Of a stretch of DNA of 64,000 nucleotides, positions 8,165 to 15,349 are shown in pieces (position 1 is the stretch's first letter; each line of letters opens with the position of its first letter). Position numbers and translations under genes: made by a program. The notes under the pieces were generated by a model. That model was given only the letters and a program-made list of their open reading frames with translations, was not told the origin of the DNA and ran no database searches. Origin of the DNA: CAWHNT01 sp963830775 (lineage in GTDB: Bacteria > Pseudomonadota > Alphaproteobacteria > Geminicoccales > Geminicoccaceae); assembly GCA_963830775.1 (NCBI GenBank), contig CAWHNT010000009.1:1-64000 (forward strand). The letters run 5' to 3'.

Positions 8165-9290
8165 ATGGTGCCGTTCGCCGGCCTGCTCGCCGCCCTGGAA
8201 CAGATCCCCGATCCGCGCCGCCGCCAAGGACAGCGTTACGGCCTTGCCCCCTTGCTGCTGTTTGCGGTGCTGGCCGTCCTGGCCGGCGCCACCTCCTACC
8301 GCCGCATCCGCCTGTTCATCGGCGTGCATCGCGAGCGGCTGAACGTGACCTTCGGCGCCCGCTTCCGCCGCGCCCCAGCGGTCAACACGCTGCGCGCCCT
8401 CTTGCACGCGCTCGACCCGGCCGCGATCGAGGCCGCCTTCCGCCGCCACGCCCAGCATCTTGGTGACGTCACCACCGCGCCGGGGCGGCGGGTCATCGCG
8501 CTGGACGGCAAGACACTGCGGGGCAGCTTCGACCATCTCGACGACCAGGCCGCGGCGCAGGTGCTCAGCGCCTTCGCCAGCGAGGCGGCGCTCATCCTGG
8601 CCCATCAGGAGATCGCCGAGGGCGACGAGGTCGCGGCGGCCCAGGCGCTGATCGAGCAGCTGGGCCTGAGGGGCGTCCTGTTCACCGCCGACGCCCTGCA
8701 CTGCCAAAAAAACGTTCGCCTGCGCGACCGCGACCGGCAACGCCCTGCTGGTGCGACTCAAGCCCAACCAGCCCGGCCTGCATGAGGCCGTGGCGCGACT
8801 GTGCGCCGAGCGGGACCCGGTCGACCGGCACGAGACGGCGGACCGCGGTCGGCACGGCCGTCAGGAGCACCGGCGCGTCGAGGTCTTCGCGGTCGCGGAT
8901 CAGCTTCCACCCGAATGGCGGGGGACGATCGCCTGTGCGGCCCGCGTCTCACGCCTGAGCTGGTGCAAGGACACCCGCACCGGCCTGTGGCGCCCCCGGC
9001 GCGAGGTCGCCTACTACGTCAGCCAGGTCCGGCTGGACGCCGAGGACTTCGGGTGGGCGGTCCGGGCGCACTGGGGGATCGAGAACCGCGACCACCACGT
9101 GCGCGATCGCATCCTGCGCGAGGACGACAGCCGCATCCGGCGCCAGCCCGGCATCTTCGCCCGCCTGCGCTCGTTCGCGCTCAACATCCTGCGCGCCAAC
9201 GGCGTCGGCAACGTGAGCGAGGCCATCTACACCAACGCTCTCAGCCTCGACCGTCTCCTTGCCCATGGCCTGCCAAAATCACAGAACTGA
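8165..9290 (+). pseudogene. ISAs1-family DDE transposase, frameshifted at an A7 run
   Basis: This is the transposase of the surrounding IS. The start MVPFAGLLAALEQIPDPRRR belongs to the DDE_Tnp_1-associated N-terminal domain, with LLLFAVLAVLAGATSYRRI following. The catalytic core shows IALDGKTLRGSF (first Asp), LFTADALHCQK (second Asp) and WGIENRDHHVRD with REDDSRIR (Glu region). After LHCQK the frame changes: the continuation TFACATATGNALLVRLKPNQ is one base over, at a run of seven A residues at 8706-8712. One A too many would produce this, as would loss of two bases from a family-like HCQKKT. The poly-A could also permit slippage. The protein ends LPKSQN within the right inverted repeat. 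Confidence 0.85.
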
Positions 9291-9299
9291 ACAGCCCTG
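9282..9299 (-). repeat. IS right terminal inverted repeat
   Basis: Read on the minus strand it is CAGGGCTGTTCAGTTCTG, the partner of the left end. It overlaps the last codons of the transposase. Confidence 0.88.
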
Positions 9300-9309
9300 G
9301 TGCCCGATC
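9300..9309. repeat. Right 10-bp target-site duplication of the IS
   Basis: GTGCCCGATC, identical to 8043-8052. The GTG regenerated here could act as a start codon for the interrupted downstream gene. Confidence 0.9.
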
Positions 9310-9679
9310 GGCGCTTGTTCCGCCTGACAAGATCACCGGCTACCTGTTGAGTACCTCCAGCAGGAAGGGCGCTCCAAAGGCCCGCTTCTTCTATCAGCAT
9401 GGCTTTGGCCGAGAGAACTGGCAGGCTCTTGCCGCGGCTCTACGCGAGCACGCCCTCCATGCCCGCGTGTACCGTCAATGGGCGGACAAGTTCGGGCAGA
9501 GATATGACGCGGTAGGGCCGCTTACCACGCCGTCGGGCCGAACGATCATCATCGTTTCTGGGTGGATCATTGGGCAGGGCAGTTCCGATCCAAGGCTGAT
9601 TACCGCCTACGGCGCAGAGAAGAACCGCATCGACTGGTTCAAGAGTGAGGCTGAAGGTTTAACTGCGCCTGCGCAGTGA
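9300..9679 (+). pseudogene. DUF6883-like protein, 5' end hit by IS insertion and frameshift
   Basis: The recognisable part begins LVPPDKITGYLLSTSSRKG and continues ARFFYQHGFGRENWQALAAA, YDAVGPLTTPSGRTIIIVSG and LITAYGAEKN. This fits DUF6883, a family of about 110 residues with unknown function. The IS lies exactly at the 5' end. Reading from the GTG of the right duplication gives VPDRR in one frame, and LVPPDKITGY follows in the next, so one indel near 9312 separates a plausible start from the body. Before the insertion the gene would have followed the DUF4926-like gene by only a few bases. Expression now depends on a promoter in or near the IS right end. The function is unknown. Confidence 0.55.
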
Positions 9680-9767
9680 GCTGCAGGAATATAAAGCGCC
9701 GCTGCGTGGGAGCTTCATGTCGCCGGCCGCTGTCGGCGGGCCGACGTCGGGCACGGCGCCCCCGCTG

Positions 9768-10559
9768 CTACGCCGCCGCCCCTCGCAGGCGGCCCACTGT
9801 CTCCTGATGCACCCGGGTGTCACCCGCAGCAACTGCCTGCCCGCTTGAGCTGAAGCCCAGCGCCTGCCCGTGCCAGTCGGTGATTCGGCCGCCGGCACCT
9901 TCGAGGACTGGCACCAGGGCCATGTAGTCGTAGGGCTCGAGATTGGCCTCGACGCAGAGGTCGGCGAAGCCGGCCGCCACGAGGCCGTAGGCGTAGCAGT
10001 CGCCGCCATAGAGCGGCAGGCGGACGGTGCCCTCGACCGCGGCGAAGGCCTGGCGCTCCTGGTCGCTCTCGAACATGCGCGGGCTGGTGACGAAGAGGGT
10101 AGCGTCGCTCAAGCCCGGGCAGGAGCGGGTGCGGATCGGGCGGCCGTTCCAGACGGCACCCTCGCCGTCGAGGCCGACCCAGCGCTCGCGCAGGATCGAC
10201 TGGTCGATGATGCCGAGGACGGGGCGGCCTTCGTGGACGAGGGCGATGAGCGTGCCGAAGAGCGGGCGGCCGGTGATGAAGGACTTGGTGCCATCGATGG
10301 GATCGATGCACCAGACCAGCTCGGCATCGATCCGGTCCTGGCCGTGCTCCTCACCATAGATGCCGTGCGCGGGGTAGGCGGCGCGGATCAGATCGCGGAT
10401 GACGGCCTCGGACTCGCGGTCGGCGATGGTGACCGGGCTCTGGTCGGGCTTGGTCTCGATGGTGACGGGGGTGCGGAAGTAGCGCCGCTGGACCTCGCCC
10501 GCGGCATCTGCCAGCCGGTGCGCCAGACCTTCGAACTCGCGCCAGCGCTGGCCCGGCAT
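9768..10559 (-). CDS. hisN: Histidinol-phosphatase, inositol monophosphatase family
   Basis: This is a 263-residue Mg-dependent phosphatase of the IMPase superfamily, most like HisN, which removes phosphate from histidinol phosphate in histidine synthesis. Metal-binding motifs are visible: YGEEHG around residues 68-73, then WCIDPIDGTKSFITG with Asp86 and Asp89, and a C-terminal EPYDYMALVPVLEGAGG. The SFITGRP extension after the DGTK motif is typical of HisN-type rather than inositol-specific members. The ATG at 10559 overlaps the TGA of the cytochrome c gene, so the two are translationally coupled. Specificity for histidinol phosphate over other substrates is inferred from family likeness only. 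Confidence 0.85.
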   Translation of the reverse strand: MPGQRWREFEGLAHRLADAAGEVQRRYFRTPVTIETKPDQSPVTIADRESEAVIRDLIRAAYPAHGIYGEEHGQDRIDAELVWCIDPIDGTKSFITGRPLFGTLIALVHEGRPVLGIIDQSILRERWVGLDGEGAVWNGRPIRTRSCPGLSDATLFVTSPRMFESDQERQAFAAVEGTVRLPLYGGDCYAYGLVAAGFADLCVEANLEPYDYMALVPVLEGAGGRITDWHGQALGFSSSGQAVAAGDTRVHQETVGRLRGAAA

Positions 10560-11107
10560 CAGCCGGGCGGCGGCAGCGGCTCGGGGCTATCGGCCAGGGA
10601 GTGCAGATAGAGGATGATGTCGGCCCGGTCGGTTTCCTTGGCCAGGCCGGCGAAGCTCATCTTGGTGCCGGCAATGTAGCCCTTCGGGCTCTTCAGGAAC
10701 TGACTGAGTGCCTCATAGTCCCAGTTGCCGCCGTGGGAGGCCATCGGGTCCGAGTAGGCGAAGCCCTCATGCTTGCCGACCGGACGGTTGACCACGCCCC
10801 AGAGCCCAGGGCCGACCTTGTTCGCCCCGCCTTTGTCGAAGCTGTGGCAGGCGCCGCACTTCTTGGCCACGGCGGCACCGTTCTCGACGTTGGCTGCCGC
10901 CAGAAGCGCACCGATCGGCTTCTCGGGCTCGGCCGCGGGCTCGGCCCCGCCGGCACCCTCACCCTCCGGCAGGGCGATCTTGTAGACCGGTTCCTCCAGC
11001 TCGTGCGGCTGGTAGATGATGCGCGAGAAATTGCCGGCAGCCGAGGCGATGATGCCTGCGGTGAGGATTGCCGCCATGAGCTTGGTGCCTTCGAGCGAGC
11101 CCGCCAT
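10559..11107 (-). CDS. cycM: Membrane-anchored class I cytochrome c (CycM-like)
   Basis: This is a 182-residue c-type cytochrome with an uncleaved N-terminal anchor (LMAAILTAGIIASAAG, residues 10-25), an acidic Ala/Pro/Glu linker, and one heme-binding CGACH at residues 84-88. The distal Met is in TKMSFAG. The layout matches CycM/c552, which carries electrons from the bc1 complex to aa3 oxidase at the outer face of the cytoplasmic membrane. That role fits the cta operon in the same window. The ATG at 11107 has a good ribosome site (AAAGG, 8 bases upstream). It diverges from kdsB across a 168-base gap. cycM-kdsB-pheA adjacency is common in alphaproteobacteria. Confidence 0.88.
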   Translation of the reverse strand: MAGSLEGTKLMAAILTAGIIASAAGNFSRIIYQPHELEEPVYKIALPEGEGAGGAEPAAEPEKPIGALLAAANVENGAAVAKKCGACHSFDKGGANKVGPGLWGVVNRPVGKHEGFAYSDPMASHGGNWDYEALSQFLKSPKGYIAGTKMSFAGLAKETDRADIILYLHSLADSPEPLPPPG

Positions 11108-11275
11108 GCCTGCCTTTCGTCCCTCTTGCCGCCCCAGGGCAGGAGCGGATCGGCACCTGTTGCCTTGCACGCCCTGCGGCCGGTCGGTAGACCACGGTCC
11201 GCACCGGCGTCAAGGCGGGTGCCCTGGTAAGCCGTTGATCCCGTGTGGGTGAGTATGGGTGGGGTGGCCCCGCGA

Positions 11276-12034
11276 ATGGCCGATGACAAAAGGTCGCGCA
11301 CGGTCGTCCTGATCCCGGCCCGGCTCGCGGCCACGCGCCTGCCCGACAAGCCGCTGCTCCCGATCGCCGGCCTGCCGATGATCGTCCATGTCTGGCGACG
11401 GGCGGTGGAGGCCGATCTCGGCCCCGTCGTGGTGGCCTGTGCCGAGCAGGTGATCGCGGATGCCGTGCGCGCCGCCGGCGGCGAAGCCGTGCTCACCGAC
11501 CCCGCCCTCCCCTCCGGCACCGACCGCATCCACCAGGCGCTGGGCCGGCTCGACCCGGAGCGGCGCTACGAGCTCGTGGTCAACGTGCAGGGCGACCTGC
11601 CGGTCCTGGAGCCTGCCGCCCTGCGCCGGGTGGTGGAGCCGATCCGGCTGCTCGGCACCGACATGGGCACCCTGGCCTCGCCGACCGAGGACGAGGAGGA
11701 GCGCGCCAATCCCAACGTCGTGAAGGCCGTGGCGAGCTTCACGGAAGAGGATCCGACGCTCGGCCGCGCCCTCTACTTCACCCGGGCGACGGCACCGACC
11801 GGCCCGGGGCCGGTCTGGCACCATATCGGCATCTACGCCTACACCCGCGCCGCGCTGGAGCGCTTCGCCACCCTGCGGCCCAGCCCGCTCGAGCGGCGCG
11901 AGCGGCTGGAGCAGTTGCGGGCACTCGAGAACGGCATGACCATCGGCGTCCGCCTCGTCGACACGGTGCCGTTCGGCGTCGACACCCCGGCCGACCTCGA
12001 GCGGGCGCGCGCCATCCTGGAGCAGCAAGCTTGA
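11276..12034 (+). CDS. kdsB: CMP-KDO synthetase
   Basis: This is 3-deoxy-manno-octulosonate cytidylyltransferase, 252 residues, activating KDO with CTP for lipopolysaccharide inner core. The nucleotide-binding start IPARLAATRLPDKPLLPI is diagnostic. It is followed by PSGTDRIHQAL, VNVQGDLPVLEP and the C-terminal VDTPADLERAR. I chose the ATG at 11276 (MADDKRSRTVVL), because the longer reading from 11243 adds nothing family-like. The TGA overlaps the TTG start of pheA (CTTGAC), so the two genes are coupled. Together with kdsD, lptA and lptB it shows an LPS-bearing cell. Confidence 0.93.
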   Translation: MADDKRSRTVVLIPARLAATRLPDKPLLPIAGLPMIVHVWRRAVEADLGPVVVACAEQVIADAVRAAGGEAVLTDPALPSGTDRIHQALGRLDPERRYELVVNVQGDLPVLEPAALRRVVEPIRLLGTDMGTLASPTEDEEERANPNVVKAVASFTEEDPTLGRALYFTRATAPTGPGPVWHHIGIYAYTRAALERFATLRPSPLERRERLEQLRALENGMTIGVRLVDTVPFGVDTPADLERARAILEQQA

Positions 12035-12906
12035 CCACGACCGACACCGGCCCGGCCGAGCCCGAGCGCACGATCGCCTTCCAGGGTGTCCCCGGCGCCT
12101 ACTCGCACATGGCCTGCCGGCAGGCGCTGCCGGAGCTCCTGCCGCTCCCCTGCCACTCCTTCGAGGACGCGTTCGCGGCCGTGCGCGAGGGCCGGGCCCG
12201 GCTCGCCATGATCCCGGTCGACAACTCGGTGGCGGGCCGCGTCGCCGACGTGCACCACCTGCTGCCGCGCGGCGGCCTGCACATCGTGGGCGAGCATTTC
12301 GTCCGCGTCAGCCACAACCTCCTGGGCGTGCAGGGTGCGACGCTGGAGACGGTGCGGACCGTCGAGAGCCACGTCCACGCGCTGGGCCAGTGCCGCGACT
12401 TCATCCGCGCCTGCGGCTACAGGGCCCGGATCGCCGCCGACACGGCCGGTGCCGCCGCCGACGTCGCGGCCGCGGGCGACCCCACCAGGGCCGCCATCGC
12501 CTCGCGCCTCGCGGCCGAGATCTACGGCCTGCAGATCCTGAAGTCCGGCATCGAGGACGCCGAGCACAACACCACCCGCTTCCTGGTCCTCGCCCGCGAG
12601 CCCCGCCACCCGGGCCCGAACGACGGCCCCTCGATCACGACCTTCGCGTTCCGGGTCCGCAACCGCCCGGCCGCCCTCTACAAGGCCCTGGGCGGGTTCG
12701 CGACCAACAGCGTGAACATGATCAAGCTCGAGAGCTATCTCGACAACGCGTTCACGCAGGCCGCGTTCTATGCCGACATCATGGGGCATCCGGCGCATGA
12801 GAACGTCAGGCTGGCGTTCGAGGAGCTCAGGTTCTTCTCGCACCATGTGGAGGTGCTGGGCGTGTACCCGGCGGACCCGTTCAGGGAGCGGGTGAATGCG
12901 ATATGA
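12031..12906 (+). CDS. pheA: Prephenate dehydratase
   Basis: This monofunctional 291-residue enzyme converts prephenate to phenylpyruvate in phenylalanine synthesis. It begins with IAFQGVPGAYSHMACRQALP. The catalytic Thr-Arg-Phe motif is in EHNTTRFLVLAR, and a C-terminal ACT regulatory domain follows (TTFAFRVRNRPAALYKALGG, then NMIKLESY), so feedback control by phenylalanine is expected. The start is a TTG overlapping the kdsB stop; no in-frame ATG or GTG precedes the conserved region. The usual chorismate mutase domain of enteric PheA is absent, as is normal for alphaproteobacteria. Confidence 0.93.
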   Translation: MTTTDTGPAEPERTIAFQGVPGAYSHMACRQALPELLPLPCHSFEDAFAAVREGRARLAMIPVDNSVAGRVADVHHLLPRGGLHIVGEHFVRVSHNLLGVQGATLETVRTVESHVHALGQCRDFIRACGYRARIAADTAGAAADVAAAGDPTRAAIASRLAAEIYGLQILKSGIEDAEHNTTRFLVLAREPRHPGPNDGPSITTFAFRVRNRPAALYKALGGFATNSVNMIKLESYLDNAFTQAAFYADIMGHPAHENVRLAFEELRFFSHHVEVLGVYPADPFRERVNAI

Positions 12907-12909
12907 CGA

Positions 12910-13347
12910 ATGCCCGGCCGCGTGACGACCGGCACGGAGCGACTTGTCTTCGTAAGCCACGCAGGTGACGATACCTGGATCGCGAAGCAGATCGCCCGTG
13001 GCATCACGGAGGCGGGCGCCCGGCCCTTTCTCGACGAGGCGGATGTCGATGTTGGTGCCGAGTTCGAAGAGGACATCCGTGAGTTTCTGGAACAGGCGCA
13101 CGAGCTCGTGGTGCTAATCACACCGCAGTCGCTGACTCGTCCCTATGTTTGGGCCGAGATCGGCGCCGCATGGATCCGCCGGATCCCGATCGTGGCGGTG
13201 CTGCACGGAGTTTCGCCGGCCGAGTTTCAGATGGTCCCTGGTGCGCCCATATTCGTGAAGAAGCGTAGCCCGATCAGGCTGAATGACATCGATGTCTACT
13301 TTGAGCAGCTCGCCAGGCGCGTGACCACGGAGACGAACGATGGCTGA
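12910..13347 (+). CDS. TIR-domain protein 1 of an overlapping pair
   Basis: This 145-residue protein is essentially a single TIR domain. It has box 1 RLVFVSHAGDD (residues 11-21), a BB-loop region DEADVDVGAEFEEDI, the strand LVVLITPQS, and YVWAEIGAAW with Glu83 at the position of the catalytic glutamate of NAD-hydrolysing TIR domains. No membrane, coiled-coil or effector domain is visible. Its last eight bases overlap the start of a second TIR gene, so the two are almost certainly translated together. Base composition looks less GC-biased than kdsB and pheA upstream, hinting at acquisition. Bacterial TIR proteins often act in anti-phage defence as NADases or signal synthases. That role is inference here. 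Confidence 0.85.
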   Translation: MPGRVTTGTERLVFVSHAGDDTWIAKQIARGITEAGARPFLDEADVDVGAEFEEDIREFLEQAHELVVLITPQSLTRPYVWAEIGAAWIRRIPIVAVLHGVSPAEFQMVPGAPIFVKKRSPIRLNDIDVYFEQLARRVTTETNDG

Positions 13348-13771
13348 ACAGAATGGTAGCCTGCCTGTCTTCATCTCGTACGCTCGCGCGGACGTATCGC
13401 TAGCGCGCAAGCTGTCGCGGACCATTGCCGAGGCAGGACTGCGGCCATGGCTAGACCTCGACGAGATCCGAGGAAACGATCAGTGGGAAGAGCGCCTGGA
13501 GCAAGCTCTTCGCGATGCGCGCATCCTTGTTGTCCTGCTGACGCCAGCAAGCGCCCAATCTCCTTCGATCTTCTTCGAGGTCGGCGCGGCGGTCGCAGAC
13601 CATAAGACGATCATCCCGGTCTTGTCGGAGGACATGGAGGCAGCCGATATGCCGGCGTTCCTCCGCGAGTTCCATTGGGTGAGGGCATCGAAGGATCCTG
13701 AGGACGGAGCGCTGATTGCGCGGGCCATCAAGTCCGCAGCCGCAGGTATTTCGGGGCCGGTGTCGCATTAG
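13340..13771 (+). CDS. TIR-domain protein 2 of an overlapping pair
   Basis: This 143-residue protein is again little more than one TIR domain. It has box 1 LPVFISYARAD (residues 8-18), a BB loop with WLDLDEIRGNDQWEE, the strand LVVLLTPASAQSP, and IFFEVGAA with Glu80 at the catalytic position. It starts inside the end of the first TIR gene (ATGGCTGA overlap), so stoichiometric expression of two different TIR proteins is likely. The pair could form a heteromeric filament or divide sensing and catalysis. No SIR2, SLOG or macro-domain partner (as in Thoeris) is adjacent. The following gene is a secreted hydrolase 95 bases on and is probably unrelated. Confidence 0.85.
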   Translation: MAEQNGSLPVFISYARADVSLARKLSRTIAEAGLRPWLDLDEIRGNDQWEERLEQALRDARILVVLLTPASAQSPSIFFEVGAAVADHKTIIPVLSEDMEAADMPAFLREFHWVRASKDPEDGALIARAIKSAAAGISGPVSH

Positions 13772-13866
13772 CGAATTTCGAGATCATGAGGGTCACGGTG
13801 TCTGCGCTTGACCGCCTCTTCCGGTATCGTGACCATCTTGCGCCTCACTGTCGGAGGGTCCACCCG

Positions 13867-14713
13867 ATGCGCCTCCCAGGAATCATTTTCCTGATTTCCG
13901 CCGCGCTTGCCTGCGGAAGCCCAGCCTGGGCGGAAGCACGGTGGGAGACCCTGCCGCCCACGCCCAGCCTGCCCGAGCCCGTGCGCAGCGGCACGGCGGC
14001 GGTGAACGGGATCAAGCTCTGGTATGCCGTCTTCGGCCAGGGCGAGCCGGTGGTCCTCGTGCATGGCGGGCTCGGCAACTCCGACTATTGGGGGCTTCAG
14101 GTCCCGGAGCTGGCGAAGCGCTACCAGGTGGTCGTGCTCGACAGCCGCGGCCATGGCAGGAGCACGCGGACCGAGACGCCGATCGGCTACGACCTGATGG
14201 CGTCCGACGTGCTGGCGCTCATGGACGAGCTCGGCATTGCCAAGGCCGCGCTCGTGGGCTGGAGCGACGGGGCGATCATCGGGCTCGACATCGCGATCCG
14301 GCATCCGGAGCGGCTGACGAAACTGTTCGCCTTTGCCGCCAACTCGGACCCGTCGGGGGTGAAGGACGTGAGCCAGAGCCCGGTCTTCACCGCCTATGTC
14401 GAGCGCGCCTCGAAGGAGTACGAGAAGCTCTCGCCGACGCCCTGCCGAGTTCAAGCCGTTCCTCGACAATATCAGCAACATGTGGGCGACCGAGCCGCAC
14501 TTCAGCGACGAGCAGCTGCGGGCGATCACGGTGCCGACCTGGATCGTCGACGCCGACCGGGACGAGGCCATCAAGCGCGAGGACACGGACCATATGGCCG
14601 CCCTCATCCCCGGTGCGGGCGAGCTGATCCTGCCGGCCGTCAGCCACTTCGCCTTCATCCAGGATCCGGCGTTCTTCAACGAGGCGCTGCTGAGCTTCCT
14701 GGCCGGGAACTGA
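13867..14713 (+). pseudogene. Secreted alpha/beta hydrolase, one frameshift
   Basis: This is an alpha/beta-hydrolase with an N-terminal signal peptide (MRLPGIIFLISAALACG, cut near AWAEARW). The oxyanion region is VVLVHGGLGNSDYWG, the nucleophile elbow is GWSDGA (Ser), the acid is in VDADRDE, and His is in AVSHFAFI, so the triad is complete. The frame breaks near 14441: KLSPTP continues as AEFKPFLDNISNMWATEP in another frame. The whole fold is otherwise present at about 280 residues. Substrate is not predictable. Start chosen at the ATG before the signal peptide. It reads towards a convergent gene only eight bases away. Confidence 0.82.
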
Positions 14714-14720
14714 GGGCAGG

Positions 14721-15239
14721 CTATCGCCGCATCGCCCCGTCCCGCGCCTCGGACCAGCCGCATTCCCAGGCGAGATGGTCGGCGCTGTCGGTGGGGTGGG
14801 GGTTGTCGCCGAAGGACTGGCCCTCGTTGAAGGCGCGCAGGCCCGCCTCGAAGGCGGAGAGGTGCGGGTCCTCCTTGGGCTCCGGGCGGCGCTGGGCCGC
14901 GACGTAGGCGCGGAACTCGGGGAAGGCGAGGAGGACGGACTGGTCGACGCCGCCGGGGTGGTTGGCGAGGAGCACGGCACCCCGGTCGGTAAGCTCGAAG
15001 CCCTCGCCGTCAAGGCAGGTGATGGCGCCAGCGCCGGCCAGGCGGTCGATCGCCTTGCCGAGGCGCCGGCGCAGCTCGACCTCGAACCATGCGGGCACGG
15101 GCTCGCGTGCTGCGGCCAGATGGTCCAGCAGCACGGTCAGAGCCCCGGGAAGGCCCGCCGGCCCCTCGTGCGCTGCCCGCAGGATGGCCAGCATCAGATC
15201 GGCTTCGTGCAGAAGCACAGGCTCTTCATCTACGACCAA
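14721..15239 (-). CDS. Winged-helix protein with RMF-like C-terminus
   Basis: This is a 172-residue protein I cannot name. Residues 15-95 look like a winged-helix domain of the kind found at the N-terminus of Mrr-type proteins (LRRRLGKAIDRLAGAGAITC, then FELTDRGAVLLAN). The C-terminal 40 residues (AFEAGLRAFNEGQSFGDNPH, then AWECGWSEARDG) have the repeated AxxxGxxA and DxxxxxAWxxGW pattern seen in ribosome modulation factor and relatives. A DNA- or RNA-binding accessory role is possible but unproven. The first start is a TTG at 15239; an ATG at 15194 would trim the first 15 residues. It is convergent with the hydrolase and lies just downstream of rimO on the same strand. Confidence 0.65.
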   Translation of the reverse strand: MVVDEEPVLLHEADLMLAILRAAHEGPAGLPGALTVLLDHLAAAREPVPAWFEVELRRRLGKAIDRLAGAGAITCLDGEGFELTDRGAVLLANHPGGVDQSVLLAFPEFRAYVAAQRRPEPKEDPHLSAFEAGLRAFNEGQSFGDNPHPTDSADHLAWECGWSEARDGAMRR

Positions 15240-15304
15240 GGCAGGTCCCCGCGACTGTCCAGGTTTCCCAAACGAGAGTCGCCGAGCCCTCTTGCAAGTT
15301 CCAT

Positions 15305-15322
15305 TCCCGCGGCATCGCGGGA
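15305..15322 (-). terminator. Possible weak hairpin after rimO
   Basis: TCCCGCG, loop GCAT, CGCGGGA forms a seven-pair GC-rich stem 28 bases past the rimO stop. No U-tract follows on either strand, so intrinsic termination is doubtful. Confidence 0.3.
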
Positions 15323-15349
15323 GCGGGCCAAGCTCAGGGAGACTGCCGC

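Larger units (their letters stand above)
8053..9299 (+). mobile_element. ISAs1-family insertion sequence (1247 bp)
   Basis: This is a complete insertion sequence bounded by terminal inverted repeats that begin CAGGGCTGTTC (left 8053-8070, right 9282-9299) and by exact 10-bp direct repeats. The ends and the single DDE transposase with an N-terminal associated domain fit the ISAs1 family. It inserted between a DUF4926-like gene and a DUF6883-like gene, at the latter's 5' end. Intact ends plus an exact duplication point to recent movement. The transposase frame is broken at an A7 run, so activity in this copy is uncertain. Confidence 0.9.

Noticed and set aside
8704..8712. Possible programmed -1 slippery site A-AAA-AAC in the transposase
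   Set aside because: The phase fits a slippery heptamer, but the needed change is +1 (or -2), so -1 slippage would not reach the frame that encodes the rest of the transposase.
12910..13771. Thoeris system
   Set aside because: Two TIR proteins are present, but no ThsA-like SIR2/SLOG or macro-domain gene lies beside them.
13791..13834. Inverted repeat GGTCACG...CGTGACC after the TIR pair
   Set aside because: The stem is only seven bases with a 30-base loop and no T-tract, so it is too weak to call a terminator or operator.
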